Source: Antitrichia curtipendula (Eukaryota > Streptophyta > Bryopsida > Hypnales > Leucodontaceae). From it: a stretch of 64,000 nucleotides of DNA. Of the stretch, positions 1-9,324 are shown piece after piece. The translations under genes were made by a program, and so were the position numbers. Positions within the stretch are counted from its first letter, which is position 1. The number at the start of each line of letters is the position of its first letter. The stretch is from NCBI GenBank assembly GCA_951230915.1, contig OX579634.1:42917570-42981569 (forward strand), in the 5' to 3' direction. The notes under the pieces were generated by a model. That model was given only the letters and a program-made list of their open reading frames with translations, did no database searches and had not been told where the DNA came from.

Positions 1-1083
1 GTCAAGATGTAGATTCTTATTATAAAAAGAAATGAGACATTTTGACTTTTCACAAAAAATTGATTTTTTTAAATAGAAATTTCATTTCAAATAATAATAG
101 GTCTAAATATAGTCCATTCTAAATGAAATTATACATGAAGGTTGAATCCCTTTTGTACAACATATCCAAATTTCACTTCATAAATCCAATTTCTCAATTT
201 ATAAGAGCGATTTATAAAGTAGCCTACTACTTTGGAGGAGCCATTTGTATTTTTATCTACTTACCTTGACCTTAATTTGAATTTTTCATACTCATTGTGA
301 AGAATGGGTGAAGAATTATTATTCTCTTTAAACTTGTAAGTGTTATTTTGGATGCATGGTGACAAAAGTGTTGGATTTTTGTGAAAATCAGACATGAATA
401 ATTGAGGGGGGATACAAGTGTCATTTTGCCAATGATGAGAAAATTAGACGGGTGCTTGTGAGAAATCCCCCCCCCCTATTCCATATTTGTATTTTTTTTT
501 AAAGTTGTTTGAGATGTAACAATATAGAATATCAATTGCCATTTGTATTTTTTTCTATTTGTATAATTTGTATCTATATTTCACATGAATATGTATATTT
601 TTCATATGTTTTTGCATATATTCCATACATAATTTATATACCATATGTATTATGTATCTCATATCCGTATTCTATATCCTAGAGTGCCAATTTCTAATCT
701 TCTCTAAAGTCAAGATCGTCTCTCACGATAGCGACATATATCTGTATAATATTTCACATGGATATGTGTATATTCCATAAGTTTTGTAAGTATATTGTCT
801 ATATTTCACATACCATATATATTGTGTATTCTATAGTCCATATTCCATAGCACCAACTGCCAAGATCGTCTCTTGCAACGGCAATCAACGACAAGTACTT
901 ATTTTTTGAAATGAAAATCAACGACATTGGAGAACATGGGAGTTTTGTTTTTAACCCAATGGACCAAGTTGCATTTTTTTGGCAACATTGCAATTTTAGG
1001 GAACTCACTACAAATGGAATTTTTATATTTTTCTTTGAAATTTTCACATGTATATTTGAGGAGTAGTTTTAATGTCTAACAAT
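1..1083. other. AT-rich intergenic DNA, no gene seen
   Basis: Very AT-rich sequence with many T and A runs, repeated 'ATATTTCACATG'-like phrases around 540-800, and a run of ten C at 467-476. The few open frames are short and lack recognisable motifs or coding-like composition. Nothing here is supported as a gene. Confidence 0.7.
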
Positions 1084-1205
1084 CACTATAAAAAATCCAT
1101 GTTTTGTGTGACATTTTACAATTTTTTGTGATGGCTTTTAGGTGACGTCTAATAGAACAAACTTGTGTTTTTATGTCAACAATAACGTCTAATGTAATAT
1201 TTTAT
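1084..1205. mobile_element. Truncated CACTA-type MITE
   Basis: It starts with CACTATAAAAAATCC and contains the phrases TTTTAGGTGACGTCTAAT and TTTTTATGTCAAC. Both the start and the internal phrases match the more complete MITE at 39766-39982 (CACTATAAGAAACCC, TTTTAGGTGTCATCCAAT, TTTTTATGTCAAC). The distal inverted terminus is missing: the sequence runs directly into a TTAA-family element near 1205. It is read as a non-autonomous relic cut by a later insertion or deletion; the right border is approximate. Confidence 0.5.
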
Positions 1206-1743
1206 TTAGCTCAATTTTCAATATTTTTTCAAAAAAATAAAATCATAGAATGTAGATTGTTTATTCCAACATAACAACCACTAAAATTGGCTTTTTTCAA
1301 TTCCATAACTAAATTCTCAACATTTTAGTATTTTAAATCGTTCTCTACTTCTTTTTGCTTACTATTTTTTTTCTATATGTTGTACAATTCCAAATTATCT
1401 AAAATTTTTTAAGCATCTAGCCATCTTGTTTTGAAGAATGATCCAAAGAAGCACCACCATTTTGGGCATTTTTTCATACAAATGTGACCTTGTGAAGTGC
1501 ACCTACCTAATTTTTTATAGGGCTTAAAAAAAGGATTTTTGTCACTTCAAACACTAATAATATGCAACCTACACCATGAAAATTTCTGAAATTTTGTCCA
1601 CATCTCCTCATACCAGTATACTATAAGATCCAACATTTACATGTGTCCAAAAATGTGTAATTTTCTAAAATCTGATAATAGTTAGAAATGGCAGTTTTAG
1701 AGCGTTTTTGGTGAAAATGTAGTCAAAAACCTTTGGGGGTTAA
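1205..1743. mobile_element. TTAA-type element, family B, 5'-truncated
   Basis: The block is homologous to the right part of the elements at 22653-23581 and 28285-29215. It shares phrases such as CTACTTCTTTTTGCTTACTA and AAGAAGCACCACCATTTTGG, and the sub-terminal motif of interrupted 'AAACGCTC..AAACTGCCATTTCTA' read on the minus strand. It ends CTTTGGGGGTTAA at 1731-1743, so on the minus strand the terminus reads TTAACCCCCAAAG. The left part is missing. No coding capacity is seen. Confidence 0.6.
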
Positions 1744-2667
1744 CTTCTAAAGGACCAAGGTCTTTTTTCTGCCAAAAAACACTCAAAACTACCATTTTTA
1801 TAGCAAAGAGTTAAAAAATTTGAAACTTTTTTTTTTGCACATCCAACCATAGGATCTTACACTTAACTAGTATTAGAATGTGTGGAATTTTTTTTTAAGA
1901 AATTTTGACTTCACAAATTGCAAGATATCTACATTTAAAGTAAAAGAAACAAATTTATCATCACATTGTGGGAATAGATTATTTGACTCTAAACCTTTTT
2001 AAATTAAATTTCTTGCAATACAAAGTTTTGAGCTTTATATCTTTCTTGTAGGGAATTGGGTTGAGAGTCTAGGGGAAAAAAAGATTCAAAGAAACTTAAT
2101 TGTAATTCTCTAAAAAATTATTAGCTAGAAGTAGGTATGAAATAGAAGGAAAATCTAAATTATTAACATCTCTAAAATGAAATTAGAACACACTAATTCT
2201 AGTGGTGAGATTGTTCTAGGAAGCAAAATAAACCATGTAGAATTTATGTTTTGAAAAATTATAAAAATTGCATTCAAAAATGAATCCTACAAGTTATTTT
2301 TTCAAGAAGATGCTCTAATTGCCCCCCAAAACAAGATTGTCCATATCTTTCTCATAACAAATCCAAATGGAATGAATCAAAGCTTTCCATGTAGACAAAA
2401 ATATATAATCTGTGAGGGGGAAAAAAAAAATTCAAAATTCAAAATTCAAATTTTGGAATTTCTTTTTGGTACCCCCTCTCCCTTGTTTTGAGCTTATTTG
2501 GACATAACTTTTGTTCCCAGAAGCACCAATCGGAAAGAAAAAAACAAAAAACTATTATTTTCATGAAGCTAAAAAGTTTCAAAAAATCATGACAAAAATT
2601 CAGCCCGTAGGTACTTGCCCCAAATCCCATTTGTCCCCTGAAGGGACAATGGTCCTTTAGGGGTTAA
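1740..2667. mobile_element. TTAA-type (piggyBac-like) non-autonomous element, family A
   Basis: A 928-bp block begins TTAACTTCTAAAGGACCAAG and ends GGTCCTTTAGGGGTTAA, an inverted terminal repeat bounded at both ends by TTAA. TTAA target duplication plus CCCTAAAG-like termini is the hallmark of piggyBac transposons. The interior shares the phrase 'CAAGAAGATGCTCT..ATTGCCCC..AAAACAAGATTGTCCA' with the copy at 39079-39661. There is no long ORF, so it would need a transposase from elsewhere. The left TTAA is shared with the preceding family B element. Confidence 0.65.
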
Positions 2668-2669
2668 AT

Positions 2670-2937
2670 TGAGATCAATGGATCTAGATTTTTTCATGGG
2701 GGAGAAATTGCAAGAACAAGACCTGCTTGCATATTTTGGGTATAAGATCCAACAGGTACATGTGTCCAAAAATGTGTTCTTTTCTAAAATTTGATACTTG
2801 TACTAGAAATGGCAGTTTTGGAGCGTTTTGGGTGAAAACATAGACAAAAACCTCGGGGATAACTGAGATCTATGGATCTAGATTTTTTCGTGGGGGAGAA
2901 ATTGCAAAAACAAGACCTGCTTGCATCTTTTGGGTAC
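2670..2937. repeat. 74-bp direct repeat enclosing a family B terminus
   Basis: Positions 2670-2743 and 2864-2937 are near-identical direct repeats that begin GAGATC(A/T)ATGGATCTAG and end CTTTTGGGTA or ATTTTGGGTA. Between them lie about 120 bp matching the right end of family B (ATGTGTCCAAAAATGTG, AGAAATGGCAGTTTTGGAGC, ending CCTCGGGGATAA). The arrangement suggests a tandem duplication, or an element end captured between duplicated flanks. Confidence 0.6.
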
Positions 2938-3482
2938 ATAGGGGTACATAGTTACTCAGTGGTTTCACTTTGGAATCCAATCCAATCCAATCCTCATTTA
3001 GTTTCAAAAAACATGAGAAACCATCATTCCGACTCTTGAAATGACTGAACCAAGGAACCCTTAACTTTATTGCATTCTGCAGTGCCACTCTGGCTGGCTG
3101 CTTGCATTGCTGGCCTGCACCGCTTTCTGTCCAACTCATGACTTTCACGCGTCGTGGTTTCAGTTATGTTGCAATGGGGTGCAACTCAGTTACCCGACTC
3201 ATTTCACCGACAAAGTGATCGACCTGGTCATGTGACGCCAGCTGCATGAATGATGATATTGAGGGAGAAGCATTTGTGTGAATGGTGTTGATCGAAACGG
3301 ACCTGCAAGTGCTTCTGATGCTGCCCCAAGCCTTGGTGCCTGAAATTCTGAGCCCAAAGGTGGAAAATACTCAGTTAATCCGAAGTCATCCCAATTGCAC
3401 TCTTCTTCATATCCCTTTCCCATCACGTGGAAAACGAAACGTGAAGGAGTCTGACGAGCGGCGCAAACGGGTGATCAGTAAG
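2938..3482. other. GC-richer patch, possible gene remnant
   Basis: Base composition rises sharply here compared with the flanks, as it does over the gene remnants further right. Minus-strand frames at 2870-3148 and 3199-3426 are open but show no recognisable domain. A piece near 3090-3145 resembles 4755-4815 (GCATTGCTGGCC followed by TGCACC), which may be a duplicated gene fragment. I cannot assign a product. Confidence 0.3.
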
Positions 3483-3994
3483 ACACTTTCAAATTCTTCA
3501 AACAAAACTATTAATTGTCATCGATTTCAGGAGAGATTGGTGTGTTTGTACTATCTGTACATTATCGATCAAATGAGAATCTTAATGATTTTTCAGTTCG
3601 CAAAACATTTTGTTCAACCAATGTAAGTTACGATGTGCACTGAGAGAGCTGCCTTGATCAAGAACCGAGCTGTAAAGCGCATTGAGGTAAGCTTGATTGT
3701 TGTTGGATATTAATTTAATCTGGGTTTGTCACGTGAGAACGTTTAGGGCAGTTACACTTTCAAATTTCTTCAAACAAATTAACCTATTGTCATCTCAGGA
3801 GAGATTGGTGAGTTTGTACTGTACATTATTAAATGAGAATCTCAATGATTTTTCAGTTCGCAAATCACTTTGTTCAGCCACTGTTACGATGTGCAGTGAG
3901 AGAGCTGCCTTGATCAAGAACGGAGCTGTAGAGCGCATTGAGGTAAGCTTGATTGTTGTTGGATTGTTTTTTTAAGCTGGGTTTGTCAAGTGAG
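3483..3994 (+). repeat. Tandem duplication of an exon-like segment
   Basis: Two copies lie head to tail, 3483-3737 and 3754-3994. Each contains an acceptor-like TTTTTCAG, a short open stretch, and the donor-like GAG|GTAAGCTTGATTG. The open stretch reads M-C-[ST]-E-R-A-A-L-I-K-N in both copies (about 3633-3674 and 3894-3942). C-x-E-R-A-A is the form of the first zinc/catalytic motif of tetrameric cytidine deaminases, so a duplicated exon of such a gene is possible, but the rest of the domain (the PCxxC motif) is not visible. Alternatively it is a chance match in non-coding DNA. Confidence 0.4.
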
Positions 3995-4130
3995 CACAGG
4001 GAAACCGGGAGGCCAATACCGGGGGGGGTATAAACTTCCTCCGAGTACACTAGGGGGGGTATTTTCAATTACCCCCCCCCCCCCCAAACCCCCCTTATGA
4101 CTTCACCCCCCCCGGTATCATGAACTCCTG
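3995..4130. repeat. G-run/C-run inverted-repeat element, copy 1
   Basis: Starts CACAGGGAAACCGG and contains nested inverted repeats built on homopolymers: ATACCGGGGGGGG near 4016-4028 pairs with CCCCCCCCGGTAT near 4106-4118, and GGGGGGGTA near 4053 pairs with a long C run near 4072-4085. A related element in the opposite orientation lies at 32157-32281. The G runs could form quadruplex or long-hairpin structures. No coding potential. Confidence 0.55.
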
Positions 4131-4149
4131 GATCCAGAACGGATGAAAA

Positions 4150-4345
4150 AACGTAAAACGAATGACATATTTATTGGATGAAATACATTTTGGATGGATG
4201 ACAATTTGTTGGATGAATGACAAATTTATTGGATGTAATACATTTTGGATGGATGACAATTTGTTGGATGAATGACAAATTTTTGGGTGGATGATATTCT
4301 GTTGATCGGATGACAAATTTTTTAATAAAATTTACGAATGAATTT
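4150..4345. repeat. GGATGA-rich tandem repeat
   Basis: A block of about 57 bp (GGATG(A/T)AATACATTTTGGATGG, then ATGACAATTTGTTGGATGAA) occurs twice in tandem at about 4173-4229 and 4230-4284, followed by degenerate pieces. It is built from shorter TTGGATGnATGACAAATT sub-repeats. This is a low-order minisatellite; open frames across it are a by-product of the repeat. Confidence 0.7.
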
Positions 4346-5353
4346 AGGATATACACCTGGCCAGGTTTGGATGATTTATGTCTGGATGGATGATTTCAGC
4401 AAATGGTACCATCACTATGATAGGGGTACTAAAGCTGGACTAGTAATCTCATGCATTTGTTCATCTTTGCAAAATTGATCTCCAATGAAGCACACAAGAA
4501 TAGTTAGCAATCAAATTGGCAAAACATTGCTTAAATCACATGGGAGTAGTTTCCAAGTAATATTCATACAATCTTTATTTTCAATGTCGAAACAGAGAAG
4601 TCTTGAAACAACTTCTTCAGAACTAAGAAAAATCAAACCTTAAAGTCTAACATCCTGAAATTCCCAAATCACATACCACGGACTCTTATTGATCATATAC
4701 TAGGTAAACTTTAGCCTGTCCAGCTTTGATTTTCCAGCTACACCAAGGAGCGATTCTTTCAAAGCAGCATTGCTGGCCTACTCCTGCACCATTCATTCAA
4801 GTCATGGTTAGAAGACACGCAAAAAAACTGCCAGTGCCTCTGTGAAGTTATGTGTCACAATTGCTTGGTTTACAAAGGAATATATATTGCCACATTAATT
4901 AACGAAATAGATTTTATGAATGCTTACTGCAATCTTTAGTAGCAAATGATTTCTCAAACATACCAATACTGTATAATCCAGAAAACCCTCACCTTGGTTC
5001 CATGCTGTGATTCCATGCTCAACGTCCAATTATCACCCCACCAGTTGAAACTTTCCCTGCAGCCAGGCGTTCTCCTACATGTTAATTGAGCAAATGATTC
5101 TCAGATCTGTACTTCTTTGGAAAGACTACAAACAATTTGAACACTGAATCCAACATGCATCGTTTGCAGAACAACAAAAGTTCCAATCCCTATAGCAAGA
5201 CCATCTGCTTTAAAAAAAAAGATTGATACATCCTATCTACTTTCAAATCTATCTACTTTCAAATCTCACGATACCATATCGACAGCGTTCAGTTCATTTT
5301 CAGTAGAACATTTTCAGTAGATACGCATTTTGATGTTTCGGTTCTTTATGTAG
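4346..5353. other. Non-coding or highly decayed sequence
   Basis: About 1 kb of moderate AT content with no frame I can support. Short splice-like and coding-like pieces appear on the minus strand (for example near 5000-5085), and a segment at 4755-4815 resembles 3090-3145, but no product is recognisable. Confidence 0.5.
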
Positions 5354-5533
5354 GTGGAGTACATGCTAGAGGAGGACGATGACTCACCATTGCTGATAGA
5401 CGACAACGACTTGAAGAAACACTTCCTGAAGCTGTTCGAGGGCTTCAAATCCGAACTCAATGCGCTCGTGGCGCAGGATTCAGAACTCTTGTTTGAGAAG
5501 AGCATCCTAGAGAAGGTCTCTGACCTTGTGTGA
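5354..5533 (+). CDS. Orphan exon encoding an acidic 59-residue C-terminal fragment
   Basis: A GC-rich, G/C-ending-codon stretch opens immediately after a polypyrimidine-like TTTATGTAG acceptor and runs 59 codons to TGA. The peptide begins V-E-Y-M-L-E-E-D-D-D and ends S-I-L-E-K-V-S-D-L-V. It is acidic and amphipathic, and could be helical. Codon composition is unlike the AT-rich surroundings, which argues for real or recently lost coding function. No family is recognised. Upstream exons are not identified, so this could be the last exon of a gene or an isolated relic; its nearest neighbours are pseudogenes, which favours a relic. Confidence 0.4.
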   Translation: MEYMLEEDDDSPLLIDDNDLKKHFLKLFEGFKSELNALVAQDSELLFEKSILEKVSDLV

Positions 5534-5769
5534 CCTTCACATGTGCTACTCCATGTGGGACAATACAACCTTGCTCCAGCCACAATGAATGGCGTACTGA
5601 AATTTTGAGGTCTAGACCTGCAAAAGGGATGATCGTTATAAAGTCTTAACAAGTAACGATCTTGACGGTGAATCATTTAGTAACATGCTCTTCAGAGACA
5701 ATAGTCTACAGTTTTGTCTTCTAAGACTTTCAGTTGAAAGGAGAAAGTTGATGAAGGAGAGTGAAAGTA

Positions 5770-7040
5770 TTATTCCAACCTCAACCCGTGTTGTGCATTC
5801 CAGCTGCAATTCCCTTCATCGTGAGATCTGGTTCCACTGGCATGTTATCAATCACAAGCTTGGCTTCTTCCAACTGCCCAAGAATGTCCACTAAGCAGTT
5901 CCAATGCAGAACAATGGGAACAATGTCATAATCTTGCGACATAGCTTGCAACAGTCTTCAAAACTTCATCTATAAGACCTGCATGAGTACAAGCCAATAA
6001 AATAACCACAAAGGAGTGCCCATCAGGCTTCACACCGGAACCTTTCATTTTCCTAAACACTTCAACAACTTCAAAACCACATCCATGTAAAAAAGTCCCG
6101 GATCTGCATTCTATCAAACATTAGTCGAGCATCATCAATGCTACCACAATTTGCGTACATGTGAACCAGTGCATTTCCCACACGCACATCTGACTCCAAT
6201 CCCGCCTCATGCACATGCCTATGAACCTCCTTCACCCACACTAAAGCCTCGACTCCTGCACATGCATTCAAGATGCTCACGTAAGTCACTAAGTCTGGCT
6301 TAAAGTCTCCTTAATCATTTGCCGAAACATTTCATATGCCTCCTCAACATACCCATTTTCAGCATATGCGCCAATTATCAGAGTCCATGTATACAAGTCT
6401 TGATGGAGATTTTGTCAAAAATTAGTCCCGCGTCCTCGACACTACCACACCTTGCATACATGTTGACCAGCACATTGCCCACACGCACATCAGACTCGAA
6501 GCCTCCTTCACAAGCATGGCTGTGAACCTCCTTCACCCACTCCAATGCCCCTGCAGTTGCACATGCATTTAGGATACTTGCATATGTAAATGCATCAGGT
6601 TTGAAGCCTTTCCGTTTCATTTGGAGAATAAGTTCAAACGCTTCACACTCACATCTATGTTCTGCAAGTCCTCCAATCATCACCGTCCATGTCCTCACGT
6701 CACGTTGCTCCATTCTCCCAGAAAACAGTCTGGCATTGTCGATACTGCCACACTTTACATACATGTGGACCAAAGCATTTCCCATGCACACATCTGACTC
6801 AAATCCCCCTTCACGACCATAGTCGTGAACCTCCTTCACCCACTTCAGACTCCTGGCACTTGTAGATGCATTCAGGATGCTCATATCTCCTTCACCCTTT
6901 GCATGATCGACAACACGGAACACAATTTCAATTCCAAAGTTTGACAGGAGGAACTGGAAGTCGCAGCCTCAATTTCACTCTTCTCTGTAAAGAATGTGAC
7001 CTCACTGAGCACTAGAAACTCCTTCATGTCCCGAGTTCCT
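5770..7040 (-). pseudogene. PPR protein pseudogene (PLS type with E-like tail)
   Basis: Minus-strand translation gives successive pentatricopeptide repeats: GNALVHMYVKCGSIDNAR with DVRTWTVMIGGLAEH, then KPDAFTYASILNACATAGAL with WVKEVHSHA, then YVSILNACAGVEAL, then GVKPDGHSFVVILLACTHAG, and finally NCLVDILGQLEEAKLVIDNM, which resembles an E motif. PPR proteins bind organellar RNA, and the PLS/E class usually guides C-to-U editing or processing in plastids and mitochondria. The repeats lie in at least three different frames: shifts are needed near 6405, near 6300 and near 6090, where most of one repeat is missing after RDFFTW. No start, transit peptide or DYW domain is recovered. A piece at 6945-7040 may be an upstream part. 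It is clearly dead as a single protein. Confidence 0.85.
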
Positions 7041-7146
7041 AAAAAGCCAACAATAATACATTTTAGTACAAAACGTCACATTCAATCAATAAGTGCCTTA
7101 AGACATTCAATTCATACACATGGTTTACTTCAATGTGCACACATTA

Positions 7147-7941
7147 TTAACTTTTGAAAATATGCAAAAATAGACTCCAAATAAAAAATGTAAGTGCAAC
7201 TACAATTTGTAATGTGTACCTTTGCTTCTCCCGATAGTACTCAGCCAACATGTGCATTCGTTCACTATCTGTTTTGGATGTATATCCATCAAATCGTTTT
7301 TTCCGAGGAACAAATTTCTTTAAGTGTTTTATCTCACTAAATAATCTCCCTCTCACTGTGTGTACATTTTCATTCAATTCTGCCATAACTAATCTCTCAT
7401 CGTCGCTTTCAATGTGTATCTCCATAGGAACTACACCCATGTCATTGCTAAGGTCCACCTCCTCAATTCCTTCATTTTCTTGCTCTCTGCATATTTTTCT
7501 ATTTTTTTTTTTTCTAAGTTGATCGAGTTTCTCTACCAAATGAATCACAATGTCTTCCACCTCCCATGTCATAGTGACCCCATGAAAAACTAAGGGCTCC
7601 ATCCTATCATTTTCAACTATTTTCAAATTACATATTTTCGTTAACCATTGTCGTTTAGTTTCTACAGTTTCTTGGGGACAATGTATCATGGAGTGCTCAA
7701 GCCAAGTGTTTGCTTTCTGCATATTCCTGTTATATTTAAACCATTCCGAGGGATAGTAATCACGCAAAAACTTTCGTCCATACTTCTTCCCTTGGACCCT
7801 ATGAATTTTACGAGGCGGCCTAAAAATTTGATCGTAATCTGGTCTCACTCTTTCTCCAACATTACTAGGCACAGTCTGTGGAATTGATTCTCCTTCTTCA
7901 ACATTACCGGGCACTGTCCCTGGAATTGATTGGACGTCCAT
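7147..7941 (-). CDS. Hypothetical protein, orphan open frame
   Basis: An uninterrupted minus-strand frame. I prefer the Met at 7941 (MDVQSIPGTVPGNVEEGE) because the 15 codons before it follow a TTTTGTAG acceptor-like site and look like intron-edge sequence. The protein is about 264 residues. It is acidic and Pro-rich at the start with two related IP(G/Q)TVP phrases, basic in the middle (RPPRKIHRVQGKKYGRKFL), has a Lys-rich segment LRKKKNRKICREQ, and ends in a hydrophobic stretch (LQIVVALTFFIWSLFLHIF) that could be a tail anchor. Alternatively, AAAG|GTACAC near 7220 is a splice donor and the hydrophobic tail is intron. I do not recognise a family. It could be an intact lineage-specific gene or part of a transposon. 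Confidence 0.45.
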   Translation of the reverse strand: MDVQSIPGTVPGNVEEGESIPQTVPSNVGERVRPDYDQIFRPPRKIHRVQGKKYGRKFLRDYYPSEWFKYNRNMQKANTWLEHSMIHCPQETVETKRQWLTKICNLKIVENDRMEPLVFHGVTMTWEVEDIVIHLVEKLDQLRKKKNRKICREQENEGIEEVDLSNDMGVVPMEIHIESDDERLVMAELNENVHTVRGRLFSEIKHLKKFVPRKKRFDGYTSKTDSERMHMLAEYYREKQRYTLQIVVALTFFIWSLFLHIFKS

Positions 7942-8119
7942 CACTTCAGAAATCTTCAAAGCTACAAAACAAACAAGACAACACAAAGAAAATCAAGTCA
8001 GCACAAAAGTGTACACCTCTAATGGAGTACTCGAACGTTTGTTGGAAGCTCTCAAAATGGATTAGACTTGGAGACCAAAGACAACAATCCCCGGTGACCA
8101 CATAATTTTACACTAAAAT

Positions 8120-8600
8120 ACAAGTGCAGATGTGTAACAAACTAAGCAAGGAAGCTCAATGCTCTGACACCTACAACAATAGCTCAACAAGCTTCAAAAC
8201 TGGCATCCTAACAGATGAAAGAAGAAATAGGCAGCCCAATCCTTTGTTTCACAAGAACCTACCTAAGTTCCCAAAACGACAACGCAATCTTCCTCCCAAA
8301 CTAAACACCTGCAAATAAAAACTTGCAAACATCAAGAACCACAGAACTATAACCTAAAAGCCTTTGCCTTGAATCCATAATAAGAATCAACAAGCTTTGA
8401 AAGTGAGGGAGTTCAAGGCCCCCCAAAACCTAAGACAATTGCTCAAAAAGCTTCAAATCTGGACAACTAACAAGAACAGGGAGGTCAATGCTCTATTTGA
8501 TCACAAGCACCCTAAGTGTCCAAGAAAACAACAGAAATTCTTCTCCTAAACTAAAAGACTGGAATTACATTTAAAAAATCCCATTAGCCACAATGCTCTA
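8120..8600. repeat. Imperfect ~290-bp tandem duplication, otherwise non-coding
   Basis: The stretch from about 8170 (GCTCAACAAGCTTCAAAACTGG ... AAACTAAACACCTG) is echoed at about 8450 (GCTCAAAAAGCTTCAAATCTGG ... AAACTAAAAGACTG). The copies are diverged. Frames are short and no product is recognised. Confidence 0.45.
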
Positions 8601-8639
8601 ACCTCAATGCTAGTCTAAGGTAGAAGTTAACAAACTTGA

Positions 8640-9000
8640 GAAAGTAGAAGCACAAGATCCAAGCAAATGCGCGAGAAGGCAAGGACCCAGAGCTGGAGAA
8701 CTAGACAGTGAAGCTCCTAGTGCAAACCGAGGAGAATTCAACTAAACTGACGAGGGCGGGTAATTGTTACTAGATGTGGACACCAGAGGTGCAGAGTTCG
8801 AACGCATGCAAGGACAGCAGCAAGAAGGAGCCGCTGGAACCACAACAGAGAGCTACCTAAACAACAGCAGAGAGGCGCAACAGAGAGGAGCAAGAAGCAC
8901 CCTGCACAACTGTGTTGTGGAGGCCCTAGGTTCCCGCCGAACATCTCTCGGTGAGCATCTCACCACCGCTCCATTTCTTGGATTTTTCACTTCAGTTTTT
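8640..9000. other. GC-richer patch without a recognised gene
   Basis: Composition is closer to that of coding or promoter DNA. A plus-strand frame from 8764 is open for 126 codons and is Gln/Arg-rich, but no domain is visible. The frame runs into the repeat at 9001, which weakens a coding interpretation. Confidence 0.25.
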
Positions 9001-9110
9001 TATGGGCCCCGTTGGAAACGCAGACGCTCCCAACATTGGGAACATCGGCGTTTTCAGCGGGGAACGCTCGGATCGAAGACACGTCTGTTGCGTGCTTACA
9101 ACAACCACGG
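9001..9110. repeat. GGGCCCCGTTGGAAACG repeat, copy 1
   Basis: TTTATGGGCCCCGTTGGAAA is followed by a variant of CGCAGACGCTCCCAACATTG, and the same pair occurs at 17148-17250. Similarity fades after about 80-100 bp. GGGCCCCGTTnGG-like starts resemble termini of some plant hAT-type MITEs, but no matching opposite end or 8-bp duplication was found. Confidence 0.45.
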
Positions 9111-9324
9111 AAGGGAACACAATTTAGGTCTTTCATCGCCATAGGCTCAAAGGAACCAATCACTCAATGCACTGAATGATTTCCCACTTTTTAATATTAA
9201 TCTCTAAGGAGCAGCTGCAGTGAGGCCTTGGCTAGATATTGCACCGTGATACTACAAAACCAATAATACAGATACATGATTCTACTACAGCTAAAATCAC
9301 TAAATTGATGATGAAGCAGTACCT

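Noticed and set aside
8790..8815. tRNA or tRNA-derived SINE, from the B-box-like AGTTCGAACGC
   Set aside because: No matching A box at the right distance and no cloverleaf could be drawn.
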